Below, one piece after another: positions 23,740-34,385 of a DNA stretch of 64,000 bases; position 1 is the stretch's first letter; each line of letters starts with the position of its first letter. The DNA comes from Triatoma infestans (lineage: Eukaryota; Arthropoda; Insecta; Hemiptera; Reduviidae), in the NCBI GenBank assembly GCA_011037195.1, contig JAAEAF010000637.1, forward strand, positions 62,001-126,000, given 5' to 3'. Below the pieces are notes generated by a model. It made no database searches. It was not told the origin of the DNA and saw only the letters and a list, made by a program, of their open reading frames with translations. The position numbers were made by a program, and so were the translations under genes.

Positions 23740-23905
23740 AGCCAGAAATCTCTCCTCTCGAACCCTCCCGGGCAATCCCTCTCGTCATCTAAAACGTCAA
23801 AGGCCTCGAGATATTCTTTCAACAAGTGACAGTGATAGATTTGGAGTACTACCACTGGGTAGCTTCTCCACTCGTTTAGTTTTTTTTTTCATTATTATTA
23901 TTATC
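23571..23905 (+). repeat. Tandem duplication of the LINE 3' UTR
   Basis: A unit of about 169 bases starting GCCAGAAATCTCTCCTCTCG occurs twice head to tail (23571-23739 and 23740-23905). Each copy ends in an (ATT)n tail. The copies differ at few positions. Confidence 0.9.
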
Positions 23906-24055
23906 TTTATTCAATGTCATCAGATTTGCTTGTGCGCACTAGCGCGTTGTAAGTGAATAAAAAGAGAGAGAGAGAAGAAAAAGAAAGAATAAACGTTGAA
24001 TTTTAATTTGATTTACAATTTAATTTCCTTTGTTATTTATTATTATTATTTTTTT

Positions 24056-24350
24056 CCAAGTGTTAGTAAATAACTCAAAAACAAAATTCAAAGAATATTC
24101 AAATTTGATATTTCGTTAAAGTTCAACCAGAGGACTCGACATTCAGGTTTTTGGTGAAAAACAAATCAACCGAAATTATCGCTTTACTGAAAATGTCTTT
24201 TAGTTTTGTTTTTTTTGCGATAAAAAAAAAAAAAAACGGCATCCAAAGATTTTCTGTAAACTTAGTATTTCTAAGTATGGGCTATTATTGGATAGATTTT
24301 CCCCGGGGAAAATTCATGTTTTGTACTACAGTCTTTTGTACTATATTACT
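24056..24350 (+). repeat. Element C-related older subfamily, forward copy
   Basis: Shares with 38235-38655 (opposite strand) the blocks AGTTATTTACTAACACTTGG on that strand, AATTTGATATTTCGTTAAAG, CAACCGAAATTATCGCTTTA, a TTTCTGTAAACTTAGTATTT block and CCCCGGGGAAAATTCAT. It is related in plan to element C (CCGAAAT motif, GCGAT, TTTTC-CTT) but clearly diverged. A standard C copy inserted immediately after it. Confidence 0.72.
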
Positions 24351-24368
24351 ATCTGTCATTTCATTTTT

Positions 24369-24475
24369 TTACTTTCTCTTACTCCTACTAGTAAGAGGAA
24401 GGATTGTAATTTTGTCAAATTTTCAATATCGAGTTTCTATAGAGTCAAACCGGAAATATCCGTTTGTCTGTGGTC

Positions 24476-24516
<41 letters not shown>

Positions 24517-25557
24517 ATTGAACAGCATAGCTCAAAAACGAAAAATTATAGAAAGTTCAAACTTGATATTCCGGTTAGTTATCACCATATGATCCCACCG
24601 TAGATTATCTGTCAAAATTCCTCAACCGGAAGTACCACTTTACAAATTGGTTTTGTTAATTTTTTGCGATTTTCTCAAAAAAAGCTCCAATGTTTTTCTT
24701 CTCCTAGTAAGAGGAAGGATTGTAATTTTGTCAAATTTTCAATATCGAGTTTCTATCGAGTCAAACCGGAAATATCCGTTTGTCTGTGGTCTGTGTTTGT
24801 GTGTGTGGGTGTGTGTGTGTGTGTGTGTTTGCATTGAACAGCATAGCTCAAAAACGAAAAATTATAGAAAGTTCAAACTTGATATTCCGGTTAGTTATCA
24901 CCATATGATCCCACCGTAGATTATCTGTCAAAATTCCTCAACCGGAAGTACCACTTTACAAATTGGTTTTGTTAATTTTTTGCGATTTTCTCAGAAAAAG
25001 CTCTAATGTTATTCTTCAAACTTGGTACATTAACTAGGCATACAAAAAGCTACAACATTTTAATTTGAAATATTTCTTTGGAAAAATTCATTGAAGGGTA
25101 CTTTTGGAAATTGGGTGGGGTTACTGTTTCCTCTATAGTGCTATATTTCAGTTTATTATACAATTCTGTCATCTAAATAATGTTAATTAGAAATAAATAT
25201 GTTGTTGAAATTCCGTGTTTGAAAAAAAAAAAAAAAACGGATGACCAGAAGTGCGTTTACTTTACCACTTTACTAAACGATTTTTTTTCGCGATTTTCTC
25301 AAAAATGTATCCGACGATTTACTTGAAACATCCTATATAAACCCACATACAATGATGAACGACTTTAATTAGAAATAAATGGCCAAAATTCCGAGTTTCA
25401 AGAAAAATTAGAAAAACCGGAAGTGCGCTTTTACTGAAAGTTTTTTTTTTTCAGTTTTCAACGAATTTAATTAAATTTAGTACACTAACTATAAAATTTG
25501 TCAATTATAATTTTGATAATTGGAGTAAGAGAAAGTTGTGTGAGTGTTTCACACAAG
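24369..25557 (+). mobile_element. Element C, copy 6, with internal tandem duplication
   Basis: Both family ends are present. The first ~319 bases, from CTCCTACTAGTAAGAGGAAG at 24382 to 24700, are repeated at 24701-25017 with few differences, including the GT microsatellite. The copy is therefore ~1.19 kb instead of ~0.95 kb. The 150- and 90-codon frames here come from the duplicated repeat. Confidence 0.9.
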
Positions 25558-25799
25558 ATTTTATTTTAATTTTATTACTATTTGCTATTTTTTTCCAAAA
25601 GAGTCTATTATCTTTTTCAGTTTGAATTATTTTTAACTTTAATTTACAAGTTAATTATTATTTTTTCATTGTTTAGTTTTTGTAATTAATTATCGTTTAT
25701 AACGTGAATGCAACTCTGTAATTGTAACGTGCATTCTTGTACAAAACAATTGAAGATTATATAAATTAAATAAATATATGTATAACTATATTAACTGCA

Positions 25800-25840
25800 G
25801 CAAGAGAAAGTTGTGTGAGTGTTTCACACCAGACTTTTTT
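25800..25840 (+). repeat. Detached 3' end of element C
   Basis: Only the terminal AGAGAAAGTTGTGTGAGTGT and TTTCACACCAGA hairpin region is present, about 240 bases downstream of copy 6. It could be a solo end or a severely 5'-truncated copy. Confidence 0.75.
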
Positions 25841-26053
25841 CATTTAATAAAAATGCCTATTGAACACATAATATAGGAATAAATATGTATTTAAATCTGA
25901 ATAAGAATAAAATAAAAATATATATATTTGGACGGAATAAAAATCGTCTTCATGCCCACTTGGTTATATTACAAACTTTATGGCGTTATTTCCTATTGGA
26001 ATTCAACTCGATTATCTAGGGAATGTGTTTATACATACATACGCGCCGGTGCT

Positions 26054-26088
<35 letters not shown>

Positions 26089-26098
26089 TTATGTATAT
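25841..26098. repeat. AT-rich spacer with GT microsatellite
   Basis: (TA)n/(GT)n tract at 26052-26088. No gene is recognised. Confidence 0.6.
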
Positions 26099-26275
26099 GA
26101 CAAGAGGGATGTATGAAGGCCTGGAGAAGGTATGGCCCAAATCATGTTTATATCCTATCTGAGATTCTCAGTCATTTCCCCATTTCCAGATCTGGTTTCT
26201 TTCTAACACTTTTCCAACTACCATTTTTGAGGGCAAAAAAATATCATAATAATACTTTTTTCAGTCCACCATAAT
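26099..26275 (+). repeat. Dispersed direct repeat I, copy 1
   Basis: Very similar to 29918-30095: GAGAAGGTATGGCCCAAATC, TATATCCTATCTGAGATTCT, CAGTCATTTCCCCATTTCC and AGTCCACCATAAT in the same order and orientation. The family is unknown. Confidence 0.82.
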
Positions 26276-26367
26276 TTATGAGTTAAATAATTTATAAATA
26301 ATATTTTCAAAATATTTATATAAATTTAATGTATATTATGTTTTAATGTATAATATGTTTTAACTTT
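26276..26367. other. AT-rich spacer
   Basis: TTTTAATGT-type repeats only. Confidence 0.5.
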
Positions 26368-26371
26368 AATG

Positions 26372-27003
26372 TGTTTTAACTTTAATTGTGATTCCTGAAG
26401 TATGTAGTAGATGTCTTAAAGAGGGCGGAAGTTAGTTTGGAGATTTTTGGAAGTTAGTGCCGAAGTATTAACACGGAATTTATAAAAATAGACTGTATTT
26501 GTACAATAATTTAAACGTGAATAATGGTAACTATTAACAAGAAATAATTAGAAATAAATAAGAGATAAATAACTAATAATTTAGAATGATTAAAATAAAT
26601 GAACTAAGATGCACAACTAAGGAAATAAGTATATATAAAAACTGTATAGGGACGCGGAAACTGCTGTTCGTATAATAATCTTGAAGACGTACTGAAGTAT
26701 AATCATATAATCATCCCCTCTTCCAATGGGGCGAAGTTTATATATTAGTGTTAGCAACACTCACACCAAGACATCTGTCCTAGTGTGCGACCTTGGTTAT
26801 TTCGGTGACCAGTGATTTAGGTCAGTGGCCAGCCTTAGCGGTTGCTTGCTTTGATGTAAAGTATTGACCCTTGGTTTTGTTTGTTTGGGCCGCGGCCTTG
26901 TCTTGAAGACAGCAGCCGGCTAGGCCACTAGTTATAAATTATTCTTTCTTTCTTATGTGTTGTGAAGGTTTTGACATTGCTATGACCTTGCCATGTCATT
27001 ACA
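26372..27003 (-). mobile_element. Solo LTR F2
   Basis: 632 bases with TG...CA ends in either reading and a 4-base duplication AATG at 26368-26371 and 27004-27007. In element orientation (minus) it has a good TATA box, CTAATATATAAACTTCG, about 26740-26756. This is expected for the U3 promoter of a Ty3/gypsy-like LTR. It is the inverted partner of F1, 3.1 kb away. Confidence 0.85.
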
Positions 27004-27362
27004 AATGGATTAAAGTTTTGTTAGATAATCAAATTTATTCTTAAAATTTATTTTTAAATTTTATAGGCTAAGTTATGGTTTATGTTATTACATAGGTTAT
27101 AATATTATACAGCAACAAAATTGAAAACAAGATTCAGACAAAGAAAAAGCTTCTTCCTATTTCATTTTATAACCACAATTTTATAAATCAAGACAATAAT
27201 TTCATAAATTATAATTATTGGTATGAAATTTGATTTAAAAAAAAAAAAAAAAAAATCTGATTTGAAACACTCAAAGCCTTCTTCTTATTGCAATTGACTT
27301 TGTTTTTTATGGGGGGGGGGAGCGCAACGAGTGCCTTTGCCATTAGCGTATAAGCGTATTTA
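27004..27362. other. AT-rich spacer with A and G runs
   Basis: A run at about 27238-27256 and a G run at 27311-27321. Nothing else is recognised. Confidence 0.5.
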
Positions 27363-27364
27363 TA

Positions 27365-28548
27365 CAGTATAAATCGGTTATAACGAACTTCAGGGGACTG
27401 TCAAATTTTGTTCGTTATAAGCGGTATTCACTTATAACCAATATATCGTTTATAGCGAACAGTTCGTTATATCTGAACATCACATCCAACGCATACATAT
27501 GTGTATGTGCATAATGAATTTTTAATTATGCGCAAGTAATTTAAAAATGATTTTTTTTAAGGTTTCTGAGTAAATTCAAAATTCTAATCTGTTAAAGGCA
27601 TTTATTTACATACATATGTAATCCATTATCCTTTTTTTGGCGTTTGGCCTGCATTATTTCTAGTGTGCATTTTTTTTTTTGATTGCCTTGAAGATAGTCA
27701 ACAAAGCTTGTACTTCGTTGATATTTGGGTCATTTTTACTAAAAAACACACGCAATTTTCCACAGGCTGTGGTTAGCCGGTAAAACAGGCCCATCTGGTC
27801 CATATTAAAAATTTGATGTTCAGTGTAACCTCCTTTAATTTTAAGCCAACCATTTTCAAATCAGCCTCCAGTCAAAACTCTGTTTAACACTAGCTGAGTC
27901 ATCTGAGATTTTTCCGAAGACTATGTCATACCGACCACGAAATCTTGGTAACCATAACGTGCTGCATGTGAAATTTTCTGTTTTTTAAAGACAAGCTAGC
28001 CTCATTCGCTTTGGCCTGAAGGATAGAACTTAAAAGTGCGGTGTTGCGAAGCTCGTACTTTTTTAACTTTATGTCACTTGTTGAATTATTCAATTATCTT
28101 CTCTTTGTTTTTAAGAATTCCGCGTATAGTGGAACGAGATGTCCCCATTTCACTACTCGCACAAACTCCATTCAATTCGAGAAATTATTTCGAATTCTTC
28201 CTCAATAGAAAATGACTGACGGGGATTGTCATTTGTTAACAAAATCAAACTGAAGGTCAAGAGTATGTTTTCCAAGACTGTAGAGTTGTAGAGTTTGAAA
28301 ATTGGGGAAATTATTCCTAGAATTAATTTGGCAGCAGTGTTTACACTCACTTCCTGTACACTATAACCGACAGCAAACAGTTCCAAGAATCCTGGAATAT
28401 GTTCCTTACAACCAATTTGTGCATTATAAACGGTTGTACGTAATAAACGACACCCTACGCATTTCCTACTATGACCTTTCACGGGACCGGAGATTTTGTA
28501 CGTTACAAACAGTTGTTCCTTATACCCGGTTATATACGATTTGTACTG
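27365..28548 (-). mobile_element. pogo/Tigger-like DNA transposon remnant
   Basis: Begins CAGTATAAATCGGTTATAAC at 27365 and ends GGTTATATACGATTTGTACTG at 28548, an imperfect terminal inverted repeat. TA dinucleotides flank it at 27363-27364 and 28549-28550. It encloses transposase pieces on the minus strand. About 1.2 kb, shorter than an intact pogo-type element. Confidence 0.82.
27660..28240 (-). pseudogene. Tigger/CENP-B-like transposase remnant
   Basis: The minus strand first gives SFSIEEEFEIISRIEWSLCE near 28222-28160, then EMGTSRSTIRGILKNKEKI near 28147-28090. This is the N-terminal pipsqueak/CENP-B helix-turn-helix that binds the element ends. Later, EHQIFNMDQMGLFYRLT near 27823-27770 matches the DDE-domain block usually written N-DETGLF; the aspartate is kept but the glutamate is Gln. 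KNDPNINEVQALLTIFKAI follows near 27745-27685. Stops and frameshifts lie between, and the second and third catalytic regions are not seen. An intact protein would catalyse cut-and-paste transposition at TA. Confidence 0.78.
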
Positions 28549-28550
28549 TA

Positions 28551-28934
28551 TTTCTCTCTCGATTCGTGGCCACAGAAGCTAGGATGGCATATGTTAATCT
28601 TATTTGGCATCCACACACACAGTACTTTGCACAGCAAGGTAAGGTGGAGTACTAGATTAAGGCGATTCTTTCCACACATCCCCCATTATAACCATCAATC
28701 TAATTGACGAAGTGGGAGTGTGGAATCTTGTTCGTGCCATCTCTTATCCTATTAATCTCCGTATATTTAGGCAAAACCGTTTTTATTTATTGCATTTTAT
28801 TTATAAGCATTTTTATTTTATTTATTGCATTATACACACATATTATTTAAATAAGTTAGTATATCAAATTGTACCAATTGTTGGCCGTTAGAAATGATCA
28901 GATGTATCTCTTAGTTGGCTGATCGGCCAGGGGA
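28551..28934. other. Spacer, nothing recognised
   Basis: AT-rich. The frames overlapping the Tigger end (28302-28707) are not supported. Confidence 0.5.
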
Positions 28935-29760
28935 TATCATAAGAAAAACACCAAAAATTTTTTCAAGTGTTTTTTATTAATAACCCGACGTTTCGACAAA
29001 CATTGTTTGTCTTCTTCAGGGGCTATCTATAAAGAAAAAATATACATAAAAATCTAGCTTGCATTAACAGAACAAAAACAAAAACAAAAAATATGGCAAT
29101 AGAACAATAAAAAAACAAAAAAATTGTAATGGAAAACTAACTAAAATAAATTACAAAGGTAAATACAGATACTCGTATAGAAAAATTATGGAAATGTTAC
29201 AGACCTTAGAATCGGAAAATTTGTATGCTCTATCACTACATGTTCATTATGACTGTGGTTTTATGAGTGTACTACCAGTGAAAGGTTAAGAAGGAACACC
29301 GTAGAAAGTGGTGGGGGGGGGGAAGTACCGCTAGGAATTGTTGGAGTGAAGGGACTAAGAAGCAGGACAAATATAATAAACATGAATTATTAATAAAAAT
29401 TACATATAATAGATATACATGTTTTATTATATTTGTCCTGCTTCTTAGTCCCTTCACTCCAACAATTCCTTACGATACTTCCCCCCCACCACTTTCCCCG
29501 GTGTTCCTTCTCACCTTTCACTGGTAGTACACTCATAACCACAGTCATAATTGAACATGTAGTGATAGGGCATACAAATTTTCCCATTCTAAGGTCTGTA
29601 ACATTTCCATAATTTTTCTATACAAGTATCTGTGTTTACCTTTACAATATGTTTTAGTTAGTTTTCCATTACAATTTTTTTTATTGTTCTATCGCCATAT
29701 TTTTTTTTTTTTGTTCTGTTAATGCAAGCTAGATTTTTATGTATATTTTTTCTTTATACA
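28935..29760 (-). mobile_element. Fold-back element D with hammerhead-like end
   Basis: Inverted arms at about 29028-29395 and 29412-29760, nearly perfect, around a short centre. The right arm stops at 29760, so the segment carrying the ribozyme-like motif (28981-29025) exists only on the left. This is the same one-sided truncation as in A1. ORFs within both arms are mirror images. Confidence 0.8.
28981..29025 (-). ncRNA. Hammerhead-ribozyme-like motif with full stems
   Basis: On the minus strand: stem I 5' strand UAGCCC (29025-29020), CUGAAGA (29019-29013), one A, a 7-bp stem II GACAAAC/GUUUGUC with an AAU loop (29011-28995), GAA (28994-28992), ACGU (28991-28988), C at 28987, then GGGUUA (28986-28981) pairing all six bases of stem I (one G-U). 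Every core position of the hammerhead consensus is satisfied. Reservations: the unpaired A before stem II, and a stem III that is only a loopless ACGU, which would favour action as a dimer. Confidence 0.66.
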
Positions 29761-29917
29761 ACTTTATCAAACTAAGCCTAAGGAGGCAATTAAATATTCA
29801 AGGTAAACTTGGATGTAATAGTACTTTTAACAAACGTTCCTGCACCCTTAATCAAACTAGGAAGTTGAGCAACACAGTATTGTATAGATGATAGAAACGT
29901 ATACTATGTATATGACA
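29761..29917. other. Short spacer
   Basis: No feature recognised. Confidence 0.5.
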
Positions 29918-30095
29918 AAATGATGTATGAAAGTCTGAGAAGGTATGGCCCAAATCATATTTATATCCTATCTGAGATTCTCAGTCATTTCCCCATTTCC
30001 AGATTTGGTTTCTTTCTAACTCTTTTGCAACTACCATTTTTGACGGGAAAAATATATCGTAATAAAACTTTTTCAAGTCCACCATAATATGTTAT
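29918..30095 (+). repeat. Dispersed direct repeat I, copy 2
   Basis: Same orientation and block order as 26099-26275, with scattered substitutions. After it, 30205-30290 carries three tandem copies of an ACTATCGATCTAATACTATAATC-like unit. Confidence 0.82.
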
Positions 30096-30750
30096 GTAGG
30101 TATGGTATGCTATGTTTATGCTAATGTACACTTTAGAGGTAGTGGCACTTTTAGAGGAAGCACCCCCTAAAATACGCCAGAAATTCATGCTTCCTGGAAT
30201 TTTTTATTTAAAATAATACTATCGATCTAATACTATAATCTTTAATACTATCGATCTAATGCTATAATCTTTAATACTATCGATCTTTTCGATGTATTTT
30301 AGTATTTTACAAAAGAGACACTTAAGAGGAAATTTTAATTTTGCTTCACTTTTGAAGGGCGCTTCAAAAATTTCCCAGGAAAAGTGTTTCAAAGAAAAGT
30401 TAATGAGTATTGGGGGTAGCATATGCACTTTAATGAAAAACTAGTTTTCAAAATTGTGATTGACAAATTTTATAGTTAGTGTATCAAATTTAATGAAATT
30501 CATCGGAGCTTTAGAAGGAAATCGCAAAAACTGAAAAAACTGTTCAATAAAAACACACTTCCGGTCATCCAATATTATTCAAACTCGGAATTTAAACATA
30601 TTTAATTCTAAACAATATTATTTAGATGACAGAATTGTGTAATATACTGAAATAGCACTTTAGTGGAAAACCTAACCCCATCACTTCCCCCAAAACTGTC
30701 TTTAAATAAATTTTTCCAAAGAATGTTTTAAGTAAAAGTTTTAGATGTTA

Positions 30751-31545
30751 ATACGAGCTGACAGACCTGCCGAGCTGATCCAAAACAGCTGACAGATCAA
30801 CACAAGTTGAATCGAGTGGAGGCCGGGCAAGAGTTTTTGAGACGCTACAAACTCCATGGAGATGAATTTCTCCGCTCCATCATTACTGGAGATGAAACTT
30901 GATTTGCATACGACACACCTGAAACCAAAGCAGTCTCAACAGTGGCGTCACACCTCTTCACCCTCCGCCAAAAAGTTCAAAACCACAATTTCAGCCAAGA
31001 AAATCATGGCATCCGTGTTTTGGGACTGTCAAGGCATAATTTTAATTGAATATATGCCTCAAGGGGAGACCATCAACTCTGCAAGATACTGTGAGACCGT
31101 AAAAAAAATTGCGGAGGGCGATTCAGAACAAAAGGAGAGGCATGCTGACAAAGGGAGTCTGCCTGCTGCACGACAATGCCAGACCACACACGGCCAACGC
31201 CACGAAGGAACTGCTTGCCTCGTTTAAATGGGATGCCCTGACCTAGCACCTTCAGATTACTATCTCTTTACCTCCCTGAAGCTGCACATGGGTGGAAAAA
31301 GGTTTTTAACCGACGAGGAGGTGAATGGGGAGGTGGAGAAGTGGACGAAGGGGTTGGCGGGAAACTACTTCGAGGAAGGCATCAAAAAATTAATACCCCG
31401 GTTCACCACCTGCATTGAGAGGAATGGTGACTATGTCGAAAAATAGCTTACATATGTACTAATGTAACCAGGTAATTTTTTTGTTCAAATAATAATTTTT
31501 GTAACCTACAAAAATTCAGTACACTTACTTACTGGACATGCCTCA
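30751..31545 (+). mobile_element. mariner fragment inserted in element C
   Basis: The right end reads ...CTTACTGGACATGCCTCA at 31545, followed by TA. The left side starts directly in transposase sequence, so the 5' end and N-terminal half are deleted. It belongs to a different mariner subfamily from the 18951 copy. Confidence 0.78.
30760..31446 (+). pseudogene. mariner transposase C-terminal fragment
   Basis: The plus strand encodes LTDQHKLNRVEAGQEFLRRY, then ITGDET followed by a TGA where mariners have Trp, then QWRHTSSPSAKKFKT, IMASVFWDCQGI, HDNARPHTANATKELL (second catalytic Asp at 31172-31174) and PDLAPSDYYLF (third Asp at 31255-31257), ending GDYVEK and TAG at 31446. At least one stop and two frameshifts disrupt it. 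The missing N-terminus means no DNA-binding domain. All three catalytic aspartates can still be read. Confidence 0.88.
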
Positions 31546-31862
31546 TATGTGTAGTTGATATATATATAAATACCAAGTTTGAAGAAAATCATTGGAGCCG
31601 TTTTTTTATAAAATCGCAACAAAGTGAAAATAACCATCCATTAAAGTCGTTGAGGAATTTTGACGTATCCTATGGTGATATCAAAACGGAATATATACTT
31701 TGAATTTTCTACGATTTTTCATTTTTGAGCTATGCTTTTCATATACATACACACTCGCACACACTCAGACCATTTTGTAAAAACCACTTTTTTGGATTCA
31801 GGGGACCTTGAAATGTGTATTTCCGATGAAAACATGATATCGAAAACTCGACACGATCACAA

Positions 31863-33399
31863 TTTAGCCTTATAGAAATGGTACACCCTATGTATTTATA
31901 AATATCAAATATTTTTGTAGAATACATTCTATTCGACAATGATGGCCAAATAATGTCATACCTACGTTTGGAGAAGGATCGAGTGGGGAGTATTTGCAGA
32001 CAAGAGTGCACACAAAAAAAAAAATTACCTCTCCAAAAAAAGAGTTTCACTAATGAATTCAGATAGCTGTACAATCAAGCGGCGCTCTGAACAAACGGTC
32101 TCTCTCTCTCTTCTTTTGGGTCCACTTTATAGAAGCGTAAGTGAGATAGCGGAGCAATGGAAGTGGGCACAGATTGAGGGCGGTGTAGTCCGCTCGACGG
32201 CGGCCTACCGCAGATTATTAATTTTTTTTTTTTTTTAGACCTCACTTTTTTCAACTTTTTCTCTTCTATTATTCTTTTTTAGTGACAAATTAGATTGAGT
32301 TAATGCAAATCTGGGAGAGAGACTAGAATGACGTTAGCCAGTGAAAGGGATATAAAGTTTATATCCGAGCGCCTATAAACTGAGAAATACTTGCCTCTGT
32401 ATTCTCTCTTTGTATTGGTGGCTAAAGCTGGAGAGTATATCTCTTTCTCTTCCAATCTGTACACCCGCAGTACACCGTATATAAGCGCAGAATGAAAGCA
32501 TAGTACAAAGGCTGGTATAGTGTTCTATCTTCTCCCTTCATTTTCTATTGAATTTTCATTGAATTAATTAGTAAAATAAAAAGTGACATTGTGTGTGTAG
32601 CCTAGTGCTCTGTAGCTACAGAAAAGAAGATCCCTTAAAGCTGCATCAGTAGATCGGCGAGAAGGGTATAACCTTTTTTTAGAGCTTATTTAGAGCACAA
32701 GAGTGCTCTTTTTTATTATTATTATTATTATTTTATCCCTCCACGTTGTTTAACCCAGACTCACATACAGATAGTAAACATTGTATGTCCAGATTCACTC
32801 AATTTTTGCCCTTTTATCTGGTACATAAACCATATATAAGTGAATATCAAGGGTTCTTCAGAGTTATCATAACCACTTAGTGGATGTAGGAAATCTTTTT
32901 GATCTTTGCCCTATATATTGAAGATTTGATTTGCATAACGAAACGTCATGTATATTATTGAACTAGATACTCTGTGCTGTTTTTTTTTTTTGGTATTAAA
33001 CAATTGAATTAAAATCATAAAAGATTCTGGATTTGTATATACTCTTCCTGTTTTAAAGGTCAAATATACAAAATTAAGTTTTCATGTATTTTGAAGATGA
33101 TGAAGTTACCTAACAACAAAAACCGAACGAAACCAGAAAAAAAGAAATTTGTGTAAAACACGCGCATGACTCCCGTTTTAGATACTTATTATTGACATAT
33201 TTAATTCAAAATTGGAATTTTTATTCCAACATAATAGGCTTGAATATAACATGAATAGCTGGAAGGACCTAAACTAGAAATAATTCATGAAGGAAGCGTG
33301 ATCTTCACGCACCCCCCAACCCCCGAAACTCCCACTAAACCTATTACTGAAATATTTATGCGTGCTTAATTAGTATACCCAATTACAAAGTAATTCGTT
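31863..33399. other. Unassigned region with a possible promoter-like TATA site
   Basis: Contains a somewhat GC-richer block at 32060-32220 and GTATATAAGCGCAG at about 32478-32491, a good TATA-box match, followed by AATAAA-like sites near 32575. The arrangement could be an LTR or a host promoter, but I cannot find paired ends. (TC)n at 32098-32110 and (ATT)n at 32714-32733. Confidence 0.4.
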
Positions 33400-33640
33400 G
33401 GTATCTTTTTTCAAAAAAATTGCAGTAAACCTGCAAAACTGTTCAGTAAAATCACAGTTTCGGTCTAACGAATGTAATAAACATGAAATTTTGGTAATAA
33501 TTTAATTCTTATACATATTATAAGGCATTTTAGAGGAATACCAGATCTCAAATCTCCATCAAAAACCTCCTAAATGGAATTTTCCCAGAAAACTGTATCA
33601 CATAGAAGTTGTTGCTCTTTATATATATACTAGATAACCG
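33400..33640 (-). repeat. Degenerate element C fragment
   Basis: Blocks such as CTGTTCAGTAAAATCACAGT, GAAATTTTGGTAATAATTTA, GGAATTTTCCCAGAAAACTG and GAAGTTGTTGCTCTTTATAT follow element C minus-strand order. A single diverged end-unit. Confidence 0.66.
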
Positions 33641-33836
33641 TCCACGCTTCGCTGTGGCTCAGTCTGGTTTTTAGGAAAGTAAAAATAGAAGTATTACAGT
33701 TAACATAGATTCAGCAAGAAAAACACATCATTCAATTTAATACCCTACTTTGCATCAGTGTGCACTGAAAGGAAAGAAAGAAAAAATGGTTGTAACTGAA
33801 ATCTTTTTTTTTATTGTAAAGCTAGTGAATGGACGA

Positions 33837-34385
33837 CTACATTTTTTGTTTGTCCGTTTTCGCATAAACATAAAGACCAGGTGGTTTCCCGATCTGGAGC
33901 AAGAGACATGAGATGTGATTATGCAGGATTTCCAGAGAATCCAAAATAGTTTGATCCGGCAGCTGGGTCAGATTCTTTTTGTTAACAATGTCAACATCAC
34001 CAATAAATTCTGCAGTAGCCACCGGGATTGCTTCCCCCAATAGCCGAAACATAGATCGTGAACTACAAAGTTTCTTTTGCCGTGTAGGAAATTTTCTTGG
34101 AGCAAGTTAATGCACTTTACTCATTAGTCACTCTCTTGATTTGATCAGGATCGTTGTTGTCATACCTAATCGTAGGATCAACAACTAACGCAGAAGGACT
34201 GTTTTTTATCGAATGCGACAATATCTGCGTTTATTGAGGCGCCGTCAGTTTCTACACAATAGACTTCTTCATAGCACGCATTTGCTTTTTCCTTTAATAA
34301 CTCGACGACCCTACGTTTGACATTATGGTGTGGACGAGTGACGAGGAGCATGTTGTTCGGGCATTTTCCTCCAGCATATGGGCTA
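33837..34385 (-). pseudogene. LINE C-terminal domain (restriction-like endonuclease type)
   Basis: The minus strand starts KCPNNMLLVTRPHHNVKRRV near 34363 and continues CYEEVYCVETDGASINADIV, then VVDPTIRYDNNDPDQIKRV near 34180, then AIPVATAEFIGDVDIVNKKN and ILDSLEILHNHI to about 33890. The DIV...VVDPTIRY pattern and the Zn-finger-like CP...H...H region before it resemble the C-terminus of LINEs with a PD-(D/E)XK nuclease, such as R2-like elements, which nick the target before reverse transcription. The four blocks lie in different frames with stops. That it is a LINE tail is fairly safe; the clade is inference. The RT remnant at 41470 could be the same family. Confidence 0.68.

Larger units (their letters stand above)
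30300..31862 (-). mobile_element. Element C, copy 7 (diverged), split by mariner
   Basis: The minus-strand copy runs 30300-30748 and 31548-31862, in correct order on both sides of the mariner fragment. The left part has TTCAAAATTGTGATTGACAA and a CACTTCCGGTCATCC unit; the right part ends with the AACATGATATCGAAAACTCG block. The terminal CTCTTACTCC motif has decayed. Confidence 0.75.

Noticed and set aside
24151..24919. Open frames of 150, 77 and 90 codons with VCVCVC stretches
   Set aside because: They run through element C copy 6 and its GT microsatellite. Similar peptides appear in other C copies only because the DNA repeat is shared, with different frames open in each.
32470..32600. TATA box followed by polyadenylation-like signals as an LTR or host promoter
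   Set aside because: No paired TG...CA ends, target duplication or downstream gene could be found, so it is only mentioned in the region note.
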